Source of the DNA: an uncultured Eubacteriales bacterium
Lineage (GTDB): Bacteria > Bacillota > Clostridia > Monoglobales > Monoglobaceae
Assembly: GCA_900545865.1 (NCBI GenBank)
Contig: URAN01000065.1
Span: 1 to 16,840, forward strand
Length of the DNA: 16,840 nt
Direction: 5' to 3'
Shown here: positions 9,453 to 15,500 of the stretch, piece after piece
Layout of the letters: each line of letters begins with the position of its first letter
Numbering within the stretch: the first letter of the stretch is position 1
Notes under the pieces: generated by a model
Databases searched by the model: none
What the model saw: the letters and a program-made list of their open reading frames with translations, nothing else
What the model was told of the DNA's origin: nothing
Made by a program: the position numbers and the translations under genes

Positions 9453-9464
9453 TATAAAATATCA
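9439..9464. repeat. Inverted repeat TGATATT-N12-AATATCA, candidate operator
   Basis: Seven-base perfect arms (9439-9445 and 9458-9464) with a 12-base gap, about one helical turn, surround the -35 box of the distal leftward promoter. This geometry suits a dimeric regulator. Binding by the adjacent AraC protein is inference, since AraC proteins often prefer direct repeats. Confidence 0.4.
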
Positions 9465-9607
9465 ATCAAAAGGTGTGAATTATTACGAAATATAAACGGA
9501 ACAATATATTTATCCGCCATATCCCCCGATTTATAAATCATTTTTCAAAAAAAGTTGCAAATTATCACTGTGTTTTTTTGAATTAGCACCCGATTGTATA
9601 ATTGGGA

Positions 9608-9636
9608 TTGGCAATACACATTTATTCTGTTATAAT
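9608..9636 (+). promoter_or_regulatory. Sigma-A promoter of the AraC-EamA-glycosidase operon
   Basis: TTGGCA (9608-9613) and TATAAT (9631-9636) are spaced by exactly 17 bases, with an extended -10 TGT directly before TATAAT. Transcription should start near 9643, giving a leader of about 30 bases ahead of the AraC gene. Confidence 0.75.
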
Positions 9637-9672
9637 CAAAATATATTTCTAAAACAAACGGGGTGAGCAATA

Positions 9673-10560
9673 ATGGCTGACTACAGAAAAAACCTCAAAG
9701 GTCAAATAAATAATAAAAAACATCTTATTCTGGATAACAGCAGGTATTTTAACACAAAAGCTGGATACCCTCTGTCAATAGTCGGGTGCGGCTATACCGA
9801 ATGCGGACCGTTATATTATGTGGCAAACCCGAATATACAAAACTATGCGATTGAATACATTGTCAAGGGTAAGGGTTCAATCCGAGAGGATAACACGACT
9901 TATTTTCCCGAGACGGGCGACAGCTATGTTTTTCACCCCGGCTCGTTTCAGGAAATGGAAGCCGAGCCGTCCGACCCATGGATAAAATTTTGGGTGATAT
10001 TCACGGGCGATATTGCCGAAAAGCTGTTTGACGCGTATGAGCTTAACGAACGCATCTATTATAAAGGTCTGGACTTAAAAAGTCCTCTCGAACGGATATA
10101 TAAAATAAGCAACACCGACCGAACGGAAGCGGAAATCGTGAGTTCTCTCACTGTTATTATAATGGAGCTTATTCAAAAGCTTTATATGTATAACCGCTCA
10201 AATCTTGACAATTCGGCAAGGCTCGATGCCGCCGATACCTTAAAGATGCTGATAGACAAAACGTGGCAGGCAAATGTTTCTCTGCAAACGCTTGCAAGCA
10301 AAATATACTGTTCGCGCAACCACGCCATCCATATATTTAAGGAAAAGTTCGGAATCACTCCTTATAAGTATGTCCAAAAGGTCAGACTTAAAAACGCAAA
10401 GATTATGCTTGAAAGCTCAAAGCTGAGTATCGGCGAAATCTCACAATCGCTCAGGTTTTGCGACTCAAAATATTTTGCGAACTGGTTCAAGGCGGCAACG
10501 GGTTTGTCACCGCGCGAATATCGGAATTCTTTTGAAGAAAATAAAAAAACAGAGGTTTAA
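9673..10560 (+). CDS. AraC-family transcriptional regulator with N-terminal cupin sensor domain
   Basis: Cytoplasmic DNA-binding regulator of 295 residues, the usual length for the family. Residues about 25-130 form an AraC-type cupin ligand-binding domain (YIVKGKGSI, then a GDSYVFHPG turn and an IKFWVIF strand). A helical linker follows, and residues 202-285 are the double helix-turn-helix (VSLQTLASKIYCSRNHAIHI and the second helix pair ending with the family-typical GLSPREYR). The start is supported by GGGGTGA 6 bases upstream of the ATG. It leads a three-gene operon and faces the secreted glycan-binding and hydrolase genes, so the likely role is to sense a sugar or oligosaccharide and activate both operons. 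The ligand is unknown. Confidence 0.93.
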   Translation: MADYRKNLKGQINNKKHLILDNSRYFNTKAGYPLSIVGCGYTECGPLYYVANPNIQNYAIEYIVKGKGSIREDNTTYFPETGDSYVFHPGSFQEMEAEPSDPWIKFWVIFTGDIAEKLFDAYELNERIYYKGLDLKSPLERIYKISNTDRTEAEIVSSLTVIIMELIQKLYMYNRSNLDNSARLDAADTLKMLIDKTWQANVSLQTLASKIYCSRNHAIHIFKEKFGITPYKYVQKVRLKNAKIMLESSKLSIGEISQSLRFCDSKYFANWFKAATGLSPREYRNSFEENKKTEV

Positions 10561-10565
10561 ATTTT

Positions 10566-11426
10566 ATGCAAAGTTTTATTTTAATTTGTACGCTGTGTGC
10601 GATTTTTACGGTTAAGTCAATCATCCTCTCGCATCTCGGCAAAAACAAATTCGGTTCGATAACCGACGGCATCCTTATAAACGGATTAATATTTTTGTTT
10701 GCGTTCGGCTTTTTTTCGCCGAATATAACCGGGGCGTCATTGCCGACCGTTCTCTACGGAATTACGCTCGGCGGTTTAAGCGTTTTATACCAGCTCGCGT
10801 ATTTAAACGCCCTGTCCGCCGGGCCGCTTTCTCTGACGGGGCTTGTGAACAACCTCGCAATGGTTGTTCCGATTGCGGTATCGGCAATATTTTTCAACGA
10901 AAGTATGTCCGTGTTCCGAATGCTCGGAATCGCACTTACAATCGCTGCCCTTATTATAAACGCCAAAGCCGATGATGTTGCGGATATTACAAAAAAGTGG
11001 TTTATTGCAATATCGCTTTCTTTTACGGCGAACGGACTTGTTGCTTCGACAACAAAAGTATATTCGCATAACTTCGGCGGCAGTGAAAGTCTTTCCTTCG
11101 TTGCGTGTTCATATTTAACCGCCGCGGTTCTTTCGGCGATTGTGTATCTCGTTCTTTCTTTGAGAAACAAAAAGCGAACCGTTCGGCTTTCGCCGTCCGT
11201 GTTTGTGTTCACCGCATTGGTCGGCTTGCTTCTCGGCAGCTTTCAATCGCTTTATACATATTCGTCGTCGGTCATCGACGGCACTCTGCTTTTCCCTGCC
11301 TATAACGGCGGTTCGACTTTGCTTGTAACCCTTTCGGGAATACTGATATACAAGGAAAAATTAACCAAGCGTCAGTGGTTCGGCGTCTTAGTCGGCGCGA
11401 TTGCGATTCTTCTGATGTGTTTATAA
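10566..11426 (+). CDS. EamA-type (DMT superfamily) membrane transporter
   Basis: Integral membrane protein of 286 residues, the usual size of ten-helix EamA/DMT permeases. Hydrophobic segments run through its whole length in two repeats. Each half ends with the family-typical layout: a short loop with an acidic residue (FFNESMSVFRMLGIALTIAA in the first, IYKEKLTKRQWFGVLVGAIA in the second) before the last helix. The ATG lies 5 bases after the AraC stop, with AGAGG at 10551-10555 inside the upstream gene, so translation is probably coupled. DMT proteins move small metabolites, often outward. In this operon it may import or export a sugar or breakdown product, but the substrate cannot be read from sequence. 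An EamA protein as the only transporter of a glycan locus is unusual. Confidence 0.88.
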   Translation: MQSFILICTLCAIFTVKSIILSHLGKNKFGSITDGILINGLIFLFAFGFFSPNITGASLPTVLYGITLGGLSVLYQLAYLNALSAGPLSLTGLVNNLAMVVPIAVSAIFFNESMSVFRMLGIALTIAALIINAKADDVADITKKWFIAISLSFTANGLVASTTKVYSHNFGGSESLSFVACSYLTAAVLSAIVYLVLSLRNKKRTVRLSPSVFVFTALVGLLLGSFQSLYTYSSSVIDGTLLFPAYNGGSTLLVTLSGILIYKEKLTKRQWFGVLVGAIAILLMCL

Positions 11427-11442
11427 AAAAGGAGCATAATTA

Positions 11443-12777
11443 ATGGACAAAAAAATCAAGTACAAGGCATTGGGCAACCCCGACAGGAGCTATAGGCAAA
11501 GCGAATTTATCGTTTCGACCTTTAACATAAGCGGCAATTCGGGCGTGGAAATGTCCCGAGAGGCAGTCGGCAAAGCGATAGAAAAGATGAAAGACCTCGG
11601 TCTTACTCAAATAGAATTGGGCTGGGCGCATCACAAAACAGGAGCAATCGCTCTTGAAATATGCGAAAAAATCGGAATGAATGTGATTTGGCAGGACACC
11701 TCTCTGTTTGGGGGATTTCAAGGCAAGATTCACAAAAAAACGACCTCGGATGAAATAAAAAAGATTATCAAAGATACAGAGCATTATACGCATCTTGTCG
11801 GCTATTACATATGGGATGAACCGTGGGAGGACGGCGACCTTAACACGGCGGCGGAACAGACGGAACTGTTCGACAGATACGCCCCCGGCAGGCACGCTTT
11901 TTCGGTTATGGTTCCGAATTACAATCCCGATTATACATGGGAAAACGGAAAATATCCGACATATGTTACGCAATACCTCGATACGGTGAACCCATCCGTT
12001 GCATCGGTGGATTTTTATCCTTTCGGCGAAGGAACGGTCACTCATCACGGCGAGCCGCAGCTCGATAACTCTAACGTATGGAAGGATATGGGCATTGTCC
12101 GCAGTGAGGCCCAAAAAAGAAATATGCCGTTTTGGTTTTATTTTCAGGCCCTGCGTATGAGCCAATGCCCAAAATACCACTTTTCTATGACACGGTTGCA
12201 AATGAACTATGCTCTTTTGTACGGTGCAAAGTGTCTGCAATGCTATGGGCTTGCCGCTTCTCTGATTTGCCCCGATAAGCTTGACGAAAAACGCAGAGTT
12301 CTCGAGAACGATTATTCCGAGGGCTGTTTTTATGATGACCTCAAATCAATGATTGCCATTGTAAAACAGCTCGGCAAGACCTTTATCGCTCTTGAATCAA
12401 AGCATATTTATCACGGAAAAGAGGTTCTGACAAACGACGCATATTTTAACGAAAATTTCAGAGAAGATATAAAAAACGATGACATCATTATGCTTGACGA
12501 ACTCCCGTTCCGCTGTACAATTGGAATTCTTTCGGATTCGTGCGACAATCAATACATCGCAATCCTCAACCGAGATTATCTTTCCGCGAGGACATTTTGT
12601 ATTCCCCTAAAAGATAATTTCAGGATTTACGAGGTTTCAAAGGCAGACAGCAAGCACTATTGCATAAACGATTCAACGGATATTTTGAACATTACTCTCG
12701 AACCGAGCGATATGGCGTTTTTTAGGATTCAAAAACCGTCCGATGAGGTCTGCGGCATTGAATACATCCCGGAATAA
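11443..12777 (+). CDS. Cytoplasmic glycoside hydrolase-like TIM-barrel protein
   Basis: Soluble protein of 444 residues with no signal peptide, started by an ATG 8 bases after GGAG and 16 bases after the transporter stop. Residues about 20-330 look like a GH42-like (clan GH-A type) barrel: a GLTQIELGWA strand early, then YYIWDEPW with E126 as the probable acid/base, then a SVDFYPFG strand, then FWFYFQALR, and YALLYGAKCLQCYG near the end of the barrel. The C-terminal 100 residues form a small beta domain (YIAILNRDY, ending in a LEPSDMAFFRI strand) as in many glycosidases. I do not see a clear second catalytic glutamate where related barrels often carry one before the YGAK strand, so activity is uncertain. 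It probably processes an imported or cytoplasmic sugar. Family assignment is tentative. Confidence 0.7.
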   Translation: MDKKIKYKALGNPDRSYRQSEFIVSTFNISGNSGVEMSREAVGKAIEKMKDLGLTQIELGWAHHKTGAIALEICEKIGMNVIWQDTSLFGGFQGKIHKKTTSDEIKKIIKDTEHYTHLVGYYIWDEPWEDGDLNTAAEQTELFDRYAPGRHAFSVMVPNYNPDYTWENGKYPTYVTQYLDTVNPSVASVDFYPFGEGTVTHHGEPQLDNSNVWKDMGIVRSEAQKRNMPFWFYFQALRMSQCPKYHFSMTRLQMNYALLYGAKCLQCYGLAASLICPDKLDEKRRVLENDYSEGCFYDDLKSMIAIVKQLGKTFIALESKHIYHGKEVLTNDAYFNENFREDIKNDDIIMLDELPFRCTIGILSDSCDNQYIAILNRDYLSARTFCIPLKDNFRIYEVSKADSKHYCINDSTDILNITLEPSDMAFFRIQKPSDEVCGIEYIPE

Positions 12778-12849
12778 AAGTAACGAAAAAAACACTTGCG
12801 ATTATAGGGATTCCGAAAGAGAAATCATATCTTTGATTACAAGAAAATC

Positions 12850-12877
12850 GGGCGGTTGTATAAATTTACAGCCACCC
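12850..12877 (+). terminator. Probable terminator hairpin after the AraC-EamA-glycosidase operon
   Basis: An 11-position stem (GGGCGGTTGTA with TACAGCCACCC, one mismatch and one G-U pair) encloses a 6-base loop about 72 bases after the glycosidase stop. The tail is AT-rich but has no clean T run, so termination may be weak. It could also act on the minus strand, where CGATTTTCTTG follows. Confidence 0.45.
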
Positions 12878-12906
12878 TAAAAATTTCATTATTATTTTGA
12901 CCTCAA

Positions 12907-13114
12907 CTATTGACAAAGAGCCTTTTTATAAAGATATTCCTTGGAAGCATTACAGCAGGGACAAACCGTATCATCAGTCGCAGGGTTTACGGCGGTTAAC
13001 CGGCTTAATATCGCCACCGTATCTTGCTTTGATGTAAGGTATGTAATCGGAGTAATGCCATACTTCGTGCTTTATGATACGCGGTGGTTTATCGATTTTG
13101 AATTTTGATATTCG
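12907..13114 (-). pseudogene. Degenerate transposase-like fragment with zinc-ribbon start
   Basis: Two adjoining minus-strand reading frames, 13114-12974 and 12975-12907, make protein-like sequence when joined by a +1 shift. The first gives a basic stretch with KIDKPPRIIKHEVWHYSDYI, then IKARYGGDIKP, ending at TGA. The second gives DDTVCPCCNASKEYLY before TAG. The CPxC pair followed by an EYLY strand recalls the zinc ribbon near the N-terminus of some clostridial transposases. The frameshift, short length and missing catalytic part mark it as dead. Family assignment is from memory and tentative. Confidence 0.45.
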
Positions 13115-13203
13115 GGCGAATGCGAATCATCAAAAGCAAATTACCTGAGAGGCATAAATTTGCAGATAAATTTAAAAAGAAATAAAATTATTTGCAAAAG
13201 GTA

Positions 13204-13233
13204 TTGATTTTGTACAAGTAAATAGTGTATAAT
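13204..13233 (+). promoter_or_regulatory. Sigma-A promoter of the truncated AraC gene
   Basis: TTGATT (13204-13209) and TATAAT (13228-13233) are spaced by 18 bases. Transcription would start near 13240, leaving a leader of about 75 bases to the SD at 13304-13309. The hexamers are near consensus in otherwise AT-rich DNA. Confidence 0.6.
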
Positions 13234-13315
13234 AGAGTTCATAGCAATAGTCTCCTTTTGGACTGTTACAGATGATCTTTTTAAGGAAATGTTTGACTTA
13301 TACAAGGAGAAAGAT

Positions 13316-13723
13316 ATGCTCTTGTTTTATTCAAAGTTTCTGTACTTCTTATCTATTCTGTGCAGCAATTCTGGTATTGTTCCGAGCAGCGCAATATCCC
13401 AAAACAGCAATATTTCAAGAGCGCTTGATTATATAAAGAACAATCTTCAAACCGTAAATCTGGACGAGCTGAGCAAATATCTGCATCTGAACAAGAACTA
13501 TCTCTGCCGACAGTTTAAGCTTGAAACAGGACTCACAGTAATGGAACATGTAAAATTACAGAGAATAACATTGGCAAAAGAAAAGCTCATTCAAACAGAT
13601 ATGTCAATCGCAGACATCGTTGACTCTATAGGGTTCAGCAACATTTCGTATTTTTGTAATTTGTTCAAAAAACACGAGGGAATACCCCCATCCCTCTACC
13701 GAAAAAAGCGCCAATTAAAATAA
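13316..13723 (+). CDS. N-terminally truncated AraC-family regulator (DNA-binding domain only)
   Basis: A short AraC-type protein of 135 residues, about half the usual length. From about residue 35 it is a complete double helix-turn-helix (LDELSKYLHLNKNYLCRQF, then IADIVDSIGFSNISYFCNLF, ending PPSLYRKK). The cupin sensor half is missing. I chose the ATG at 13316 because AAGGAG lies 6 bases upstream. An earlier in-frame ATG at 13289 has its SD too close, and the frame stays open back to a stop at 13223, with DDLFKEMFDLYKEKD resembling the linker helix of full-length relatives. That points to 5' loss of an older gene rather than a natural short regulator. The own promoter and intact HTH mean it could still bind DNA constitutively. 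Downstream lies a good terminator. Confidence 0.75.
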   Translation: MLLFYSKFLYFLSILCSNSGIVPSSAISQNSNISRALDYIKNNLQTVNLDELSKYLHLNKNYLCRQFKLETGLTVMEHVKLQRITLAKEKLIQTDMSIADIVDSIGFSNISYFCNLFKKHEGIPPSLYRKKRQLK

Positions 13724-13743
13724 TTCACAGTAGTTGTTAATCA

Positions 13744-13780
13744 AAACCACCGGTAAATTGATGGTTTGCGCTGCCCCTCC
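13744..13780. repeat. Imperfect palindrome plus CTGCCCCTCC, resembling an IS200/IS605-type end
   Basis: An AAACCACCGGT arm (from 13744) pairs with ATTGATGGTTT (to 13767), with one mismatch and two G-U pairs, and is followed directly by GCGCTGCCCCTCC. Such a GGTGGTTT hairpin next to a CTGCCCC block recalls the subterminal hairpin of IS200/IS605 elements in Clostridia. No transposase is nearby, so it would be a solo end or a MITE-like relic. The identification is from memory. Confidence 0.3.
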
Positions 13781-13814
13781 AAAAGTTAGTATTTGAATCA
13801 ATATAATAAACGCT

Positions 13815-13852
13815 CTATAACTTGCTTTACAAAGTTATAGCATAATTTTTTT
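13815..13852 (+). terminator. Rho-independent terminator after the truncated AraC gene
   Basis: A perfect 9-bp stem (CTATAACTT 13815-13823, AAGTTATAG 13832-13840) with an 8-base loop is followed by CATAA and a run of seven T. The stem is AT-rich, so moderate strength is expected. It insulates the small cassette that starts 82 bases further on. Confidence 0.7.
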
Positions 13853-13887
13853 AATTCTTTTTAATTACAAAATATCACACAAAAACG

Positions 13888-13916
13888 TTGATTTTCCAAC
13901 AAAAGTGTGGTATAAT
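13888..13916 (+). promoter_or_regulatory. Near-consensus extended -10 promoter of the DUF3990/DUF3791 cassette
   Basis: TTGATT (13888-13893), a 17-base spacer and TATAAT (13911-13916), with TGG directly before TATAAT as an extended -10 element. Transcription should start near 13923, so the leader is only about 11 bases and the SD lies almost at the 5' end of the mRNA. Confidence 0.8.
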
Positions 13917-13933
13917 AACGATGGTGATAAATT

Positions 13934-14230
13934 ATGATTATAATTTCGGTTATAAAAAATGAAGCATCAAGAAACAGCGAAATGATATCACAATACGAGA
14001 AATTGATTGCAGAGCTACCGAAAGGGTCTCTAATTTGTCGGAAAAATGAATATTATTATTTGAAGTATCGCAAAAATGGGAAAGTGTGTGATGACTATGT
14101 TGGAAAAGATAGAGAAAAAATTACTCATATAAAAGAACAATTGGAGCAACGAAAACACTATGAGAAGATGCTTTCTGCGTTAAAACAAGAACAAAAAGTA
14201 ATAAATAAGATATTGGAGGGACTTGTATGA
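13934..14230 (+). CDS. Small basic coiled-coil protein heading the DUF3990 cassette
   Basis: A 98-residue protein of unknown function. The middle has a compact beta pattern (LPKGSLICRK, then EYYYLKYRKNGKVCDDYVGK) seen in many small clostridial proteins. The C-terminal 40 residues are a charged amphipathic helix likely to form a coiled coil (KITHIKEQLEQRKHYEKMLS). The start follows GGTGAT and lies close to the predicted transcription start. The stop overlaps the next start by four bases (ATGA), implying translational coupling with the DUF3990 gene. Basic charge, small size and first position fit an antitoxin or nucleic-acid-binding partner, but that is inference. Confidence 0.75.
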   Translation: MIIISVIKNEASRNSEMISQYEKLIAELPKGSLICRKNEYYYLKYRKNGKVCDDYVGKDREKITHIKEQLEQRKHYEKMLSALKQEQKVINKILEGLV

Positions 14231-14712
14231 TTTTATATCATGGAAGCACAGACCTTGTTGACAAACCGGAAATTAGGGAAAGCGATGTTTATTTGGATTT
14301 TGGTGTTGGATTCTATACTACAACATCGTTTGAGCAAGCCGAACGTTGGGCAAAGATAAAAATGCGAAGAAAAAATGTTATTTTGGGATATGTGACCATA
14401 TATGAATTCGATATAGCAAAAGCAGAAAAAGAACTTACTGTCAAACGTTTTGAGAAATCAGATGAAGAATGGTTATCGTTTGTTGTTAATAATCGCAAGG
14501 GAAATTTTATCTATAGTAAAACGGATTTGCACATTGGTCCTGTTGCAGATGATAATATATACCAATCTATTCGTTTGTTTGAAACGGGAGCCTACGATGC
14601 AGAATATACTGTAAAGAAATTAAAAACAGAAGTATTGCACGACCAATGGACTTTGCACAGCAAAGAAATTTTGAAATATTTGAAATTTATTGAAGCAAAA
14701 GAAGTGAGATAG
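14227..14712 (+). CDS. DUF3990 protein, ADP-ribosyltransferase-like, putative toxin
   Basis: A 161-residue cytoplasmic protein. The N-terminus reads LYHGS (H5), then YLDFGVGFYTTTS (D24-G28, Y30), then an EQAERWA helix, which is the DUF3990 signature. A conserved-looking GPVADDNIYQ block sits at 104-113. The YHGS strand and the GFYTT strand match the H and Y positions of ADP-ribosyltransferase folds, and DUF3990 has been proposed to belong to that superfamily. If active it would use NAD to modify a protein or nucleic acid. The start has GGAGG 7 bases upstream and overlaps the previous stop. Small neighbouring partners in one operon suggest a toxin-antitoxin type module. The target is unknown. 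Confidence 0.8.
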   Translation: MILYHGSTDLVDKPEIRESDVYLDFGVGFYTTTSFEQAERWAKIKMRRKNVILGYVTIYEFDIAKAEKELTVKRFEKSDEEWLSFVVNNRKGNFIYSKTDLHIGPVADDNIYQSIRLFETGAYDAEYTVKKLKTEVLHDQWTLHSKEILKYLKFIEAKEVR

Positions 14713-14721
14713 GAGGATATT

Positions 14722-14958
14722 ATGGGACAGGAACAATTTATTGCATTGATGCCTTATATAAGCACTGATTTGGTGTCGTTGATAGCAGAAAAACAAAACA
14801 TTACTGAAGAAAATGCGATAAAAAAGCTATATTCTTCAAAGCTATATGCAACACTTGAAAAAGAAGAAACAAAAGTTTGGCAATATAGTACACAAATGTT
14901 ATACAGTCTGTTCGAGCAGGAAGAAAAAAATGGAGACATTCAGTTTCCTGATGTATAG
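14722..14958 (+). CDS. Small conserved-type protein of the DUF3990/DUF3791 cassette
   Basis: A 78-residue acidic, helical protein. It reads as an N-terminal helix (FIALMPYISTDLVSLIAEKQ), a second helix (ENAIKKLYSSKLYATLEKEE) and a WQYSTQMLYSLFEQEE helix. I recognise the general pattern from small proteins beside DUF3990 genes, but it carries no functional name. AGGAGG stands 5 bases before the ATG, 9 bases after the DUF3990 stop. It may be the immunity or antitoxin partner of the putative transferase, inferred from position, acidity and size. Confidence 0.75.
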   Translation: MGQEQFIALMPYISTDLVSLIAEKQNITEENAIKKLYSSKLYATLEKEETKVWQYSTQMLYSLFEQEEKNGDIQFPDV

Positions 14959-14969
14959 GAGGTTTTACA

Positions 14970-15167
14970 ATGAGCAAGGAAATGACTTTTGCTGTGTTTT
15001 GTTTGGAAAACTACAAAATTCATCGAAATTTAAACGGGCAGGAAGTTTTTTCACTTTTTGAACGATACGGAGTGTTTGACTATCTTCGAGAGTTTTATGA
15101 TGTTCTTCACACTACAGGGCATCATTATATTAATAATGATATTGACATTTACCTTAATTCAAGATGA
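14970..15167 (+). CDS. DUF3791 family small protein
   Basis: A 65-residue soluble protein matching the DUF3791 pattern along its whole length: FAVFCLENYKIHRNLNGQEV, then SLFERYGVFDYLREFYDVLH, then TTGHHYINNDIDIYLNSR. AGGAGG lies 7 bases before the ATG, 11 bases after the previous stop, so it closes the four-gene cassette. DUF3791 genes commonly neighbour DUF3990 genes, which supports a functional unit. Biochemical function is unknown; a partner or antitoxin role is inference. No strong terminator follows. Confidence 0.85.
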   Translation: MSKEMTFAVFCLENYKIHRNLNGQEVFSLFERYGVFDYLREFYDVLHTTGHHYINNDIDIYLNSR

Positions 15168-15215
15168 TATATACCAAATCCATAAAGAGCAATATAAGGA
15201 AAGTTTGATATAATT

Positions 15216-15245
15216 AGAGTCAACCCTGAATTTTGTGTAAACTCT
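15216..15245. other. Possible solitary insertion-sequence end
   Basis: AGAGT and ACTCT bracket a segment containing CCCTGAATTTTGTGTAAA. The TTTACACAAAATTC core (minus strand) recalls termini of some IS256-family elements in Clostridia. There is no transposase beside it. The identification is from memory and weak. Confidence 0.25.
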
Positions 15246-15271
15246 TTACGGGTCCTCCAAAATGATGTATA

Positions 15272-15289
15272 ATATTTTAACTAAAATAT
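15272..15289. repeat. Perfect AT palindrome overlapping a -10 box
   Basis: ATATTTTA and TAAAATAT are perfect inverted arms with a 2-base centre, overlapping TATAAT at 15268-15273. A loose -35 (TTTACG, 15245-15250) stands 17 bases upstream. It could be an operator for a small repressor; AT-only palindromes also arise by chance in DNA of this composition. Confidence 0.4.
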
Positions 15290-15353
15290 CAATAGTTTTA
15301 AATAAAATGACGTGCATTTAATTTTTCGTATTTTGTCATCTTCATTCAACTGT

Positions 15354-15456
15354 TGTGTCAATGTGCCGGTGTCATATAATATACTTTTTTATACACTGTA
15401 CTCTATAATATAAATCAAATAAAAAGTTATACTATCGGCACCGACACACCGACACA
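15354..15456. repeat. Long imperfect inverted repeat around an AT-rich core
   Basis: The left arm (15354-15375, beginning TGTGTCAATGTGCCGGTG) and the reverse complement of the right arm (15435-15456, TGTGTCGGTGTGTCGGTG) match at 15 of 18 positions, around about 60 bases of AT-rich DNA. The right arm also holds two direct copies of CCGACAC. A weak promoter (TTGTGT at 15353-15358, TATAAT at 15375-15380, 16-base spacer) overlaps the left arm. It may be an operator pair, a replication iteron-like site or a recombination site. Confidence 0.55.
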
Positions 15457-15500
15457 TATTCGCAAATCCGCTCATTTTCAATCATATATTATACCTTTGA

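Larger units (their letters stand above)
9315..9672. promoter_or_regulatory. Divergent regulatory region between the two carbohydrate operons
   Basis: This 358-base AT-rich gap separates the leftward secreted-protein operon from the rightward AraC operon. It holds candidate promoters in both directions (listed separately), an inverted repeat at 9439-9464, and an imperfect palindrome around 9590-9607 (CCCGATT and AATTGGG around GTAT, with one G-T wobble). The layout suggests that the AraC protein controls both directions from here. No catabolite-repression (cre) element was recognised. Confidence 0.65.
12778..13203. other. Gene-poor gap with terminator-like hairpin and transposase debris
   Basis: This stretch carries no intact gene. 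It contains the hairpin at 12850-12877 and a frameshifted minus-strand coding remnant at 12907-13114, both listed separately. The rest is AT-rich sequence without recognisable features. The gap reads as a worn insertion point between the carbohydrate locus and the accessory region. Confidence 0.6.

Noticed and set aside
9597..9602. Second TATAAT upstream of the AraC gene as an additional promoter
   Set aside because: No acceptable -35 at 16-18 bases, and the TTGGCA-17-TATAAT promoter just downstream is far better.
10754..11212. Minus-strand open frames opposite the EamA gene
   Set aside because: The plus strand encodes a coherent ten-helix transporter in a tight operon; the antisense frames show no family features.
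11440..12240. Long minus-strand open frame (266 codons) opposite the glycosidase-like gene
   Set aside because: It lies wholly inside a plus-strand gene with a good SD and protein-like sequence. The minus translation is rich in His, Arg and Cys with no domain pattern.
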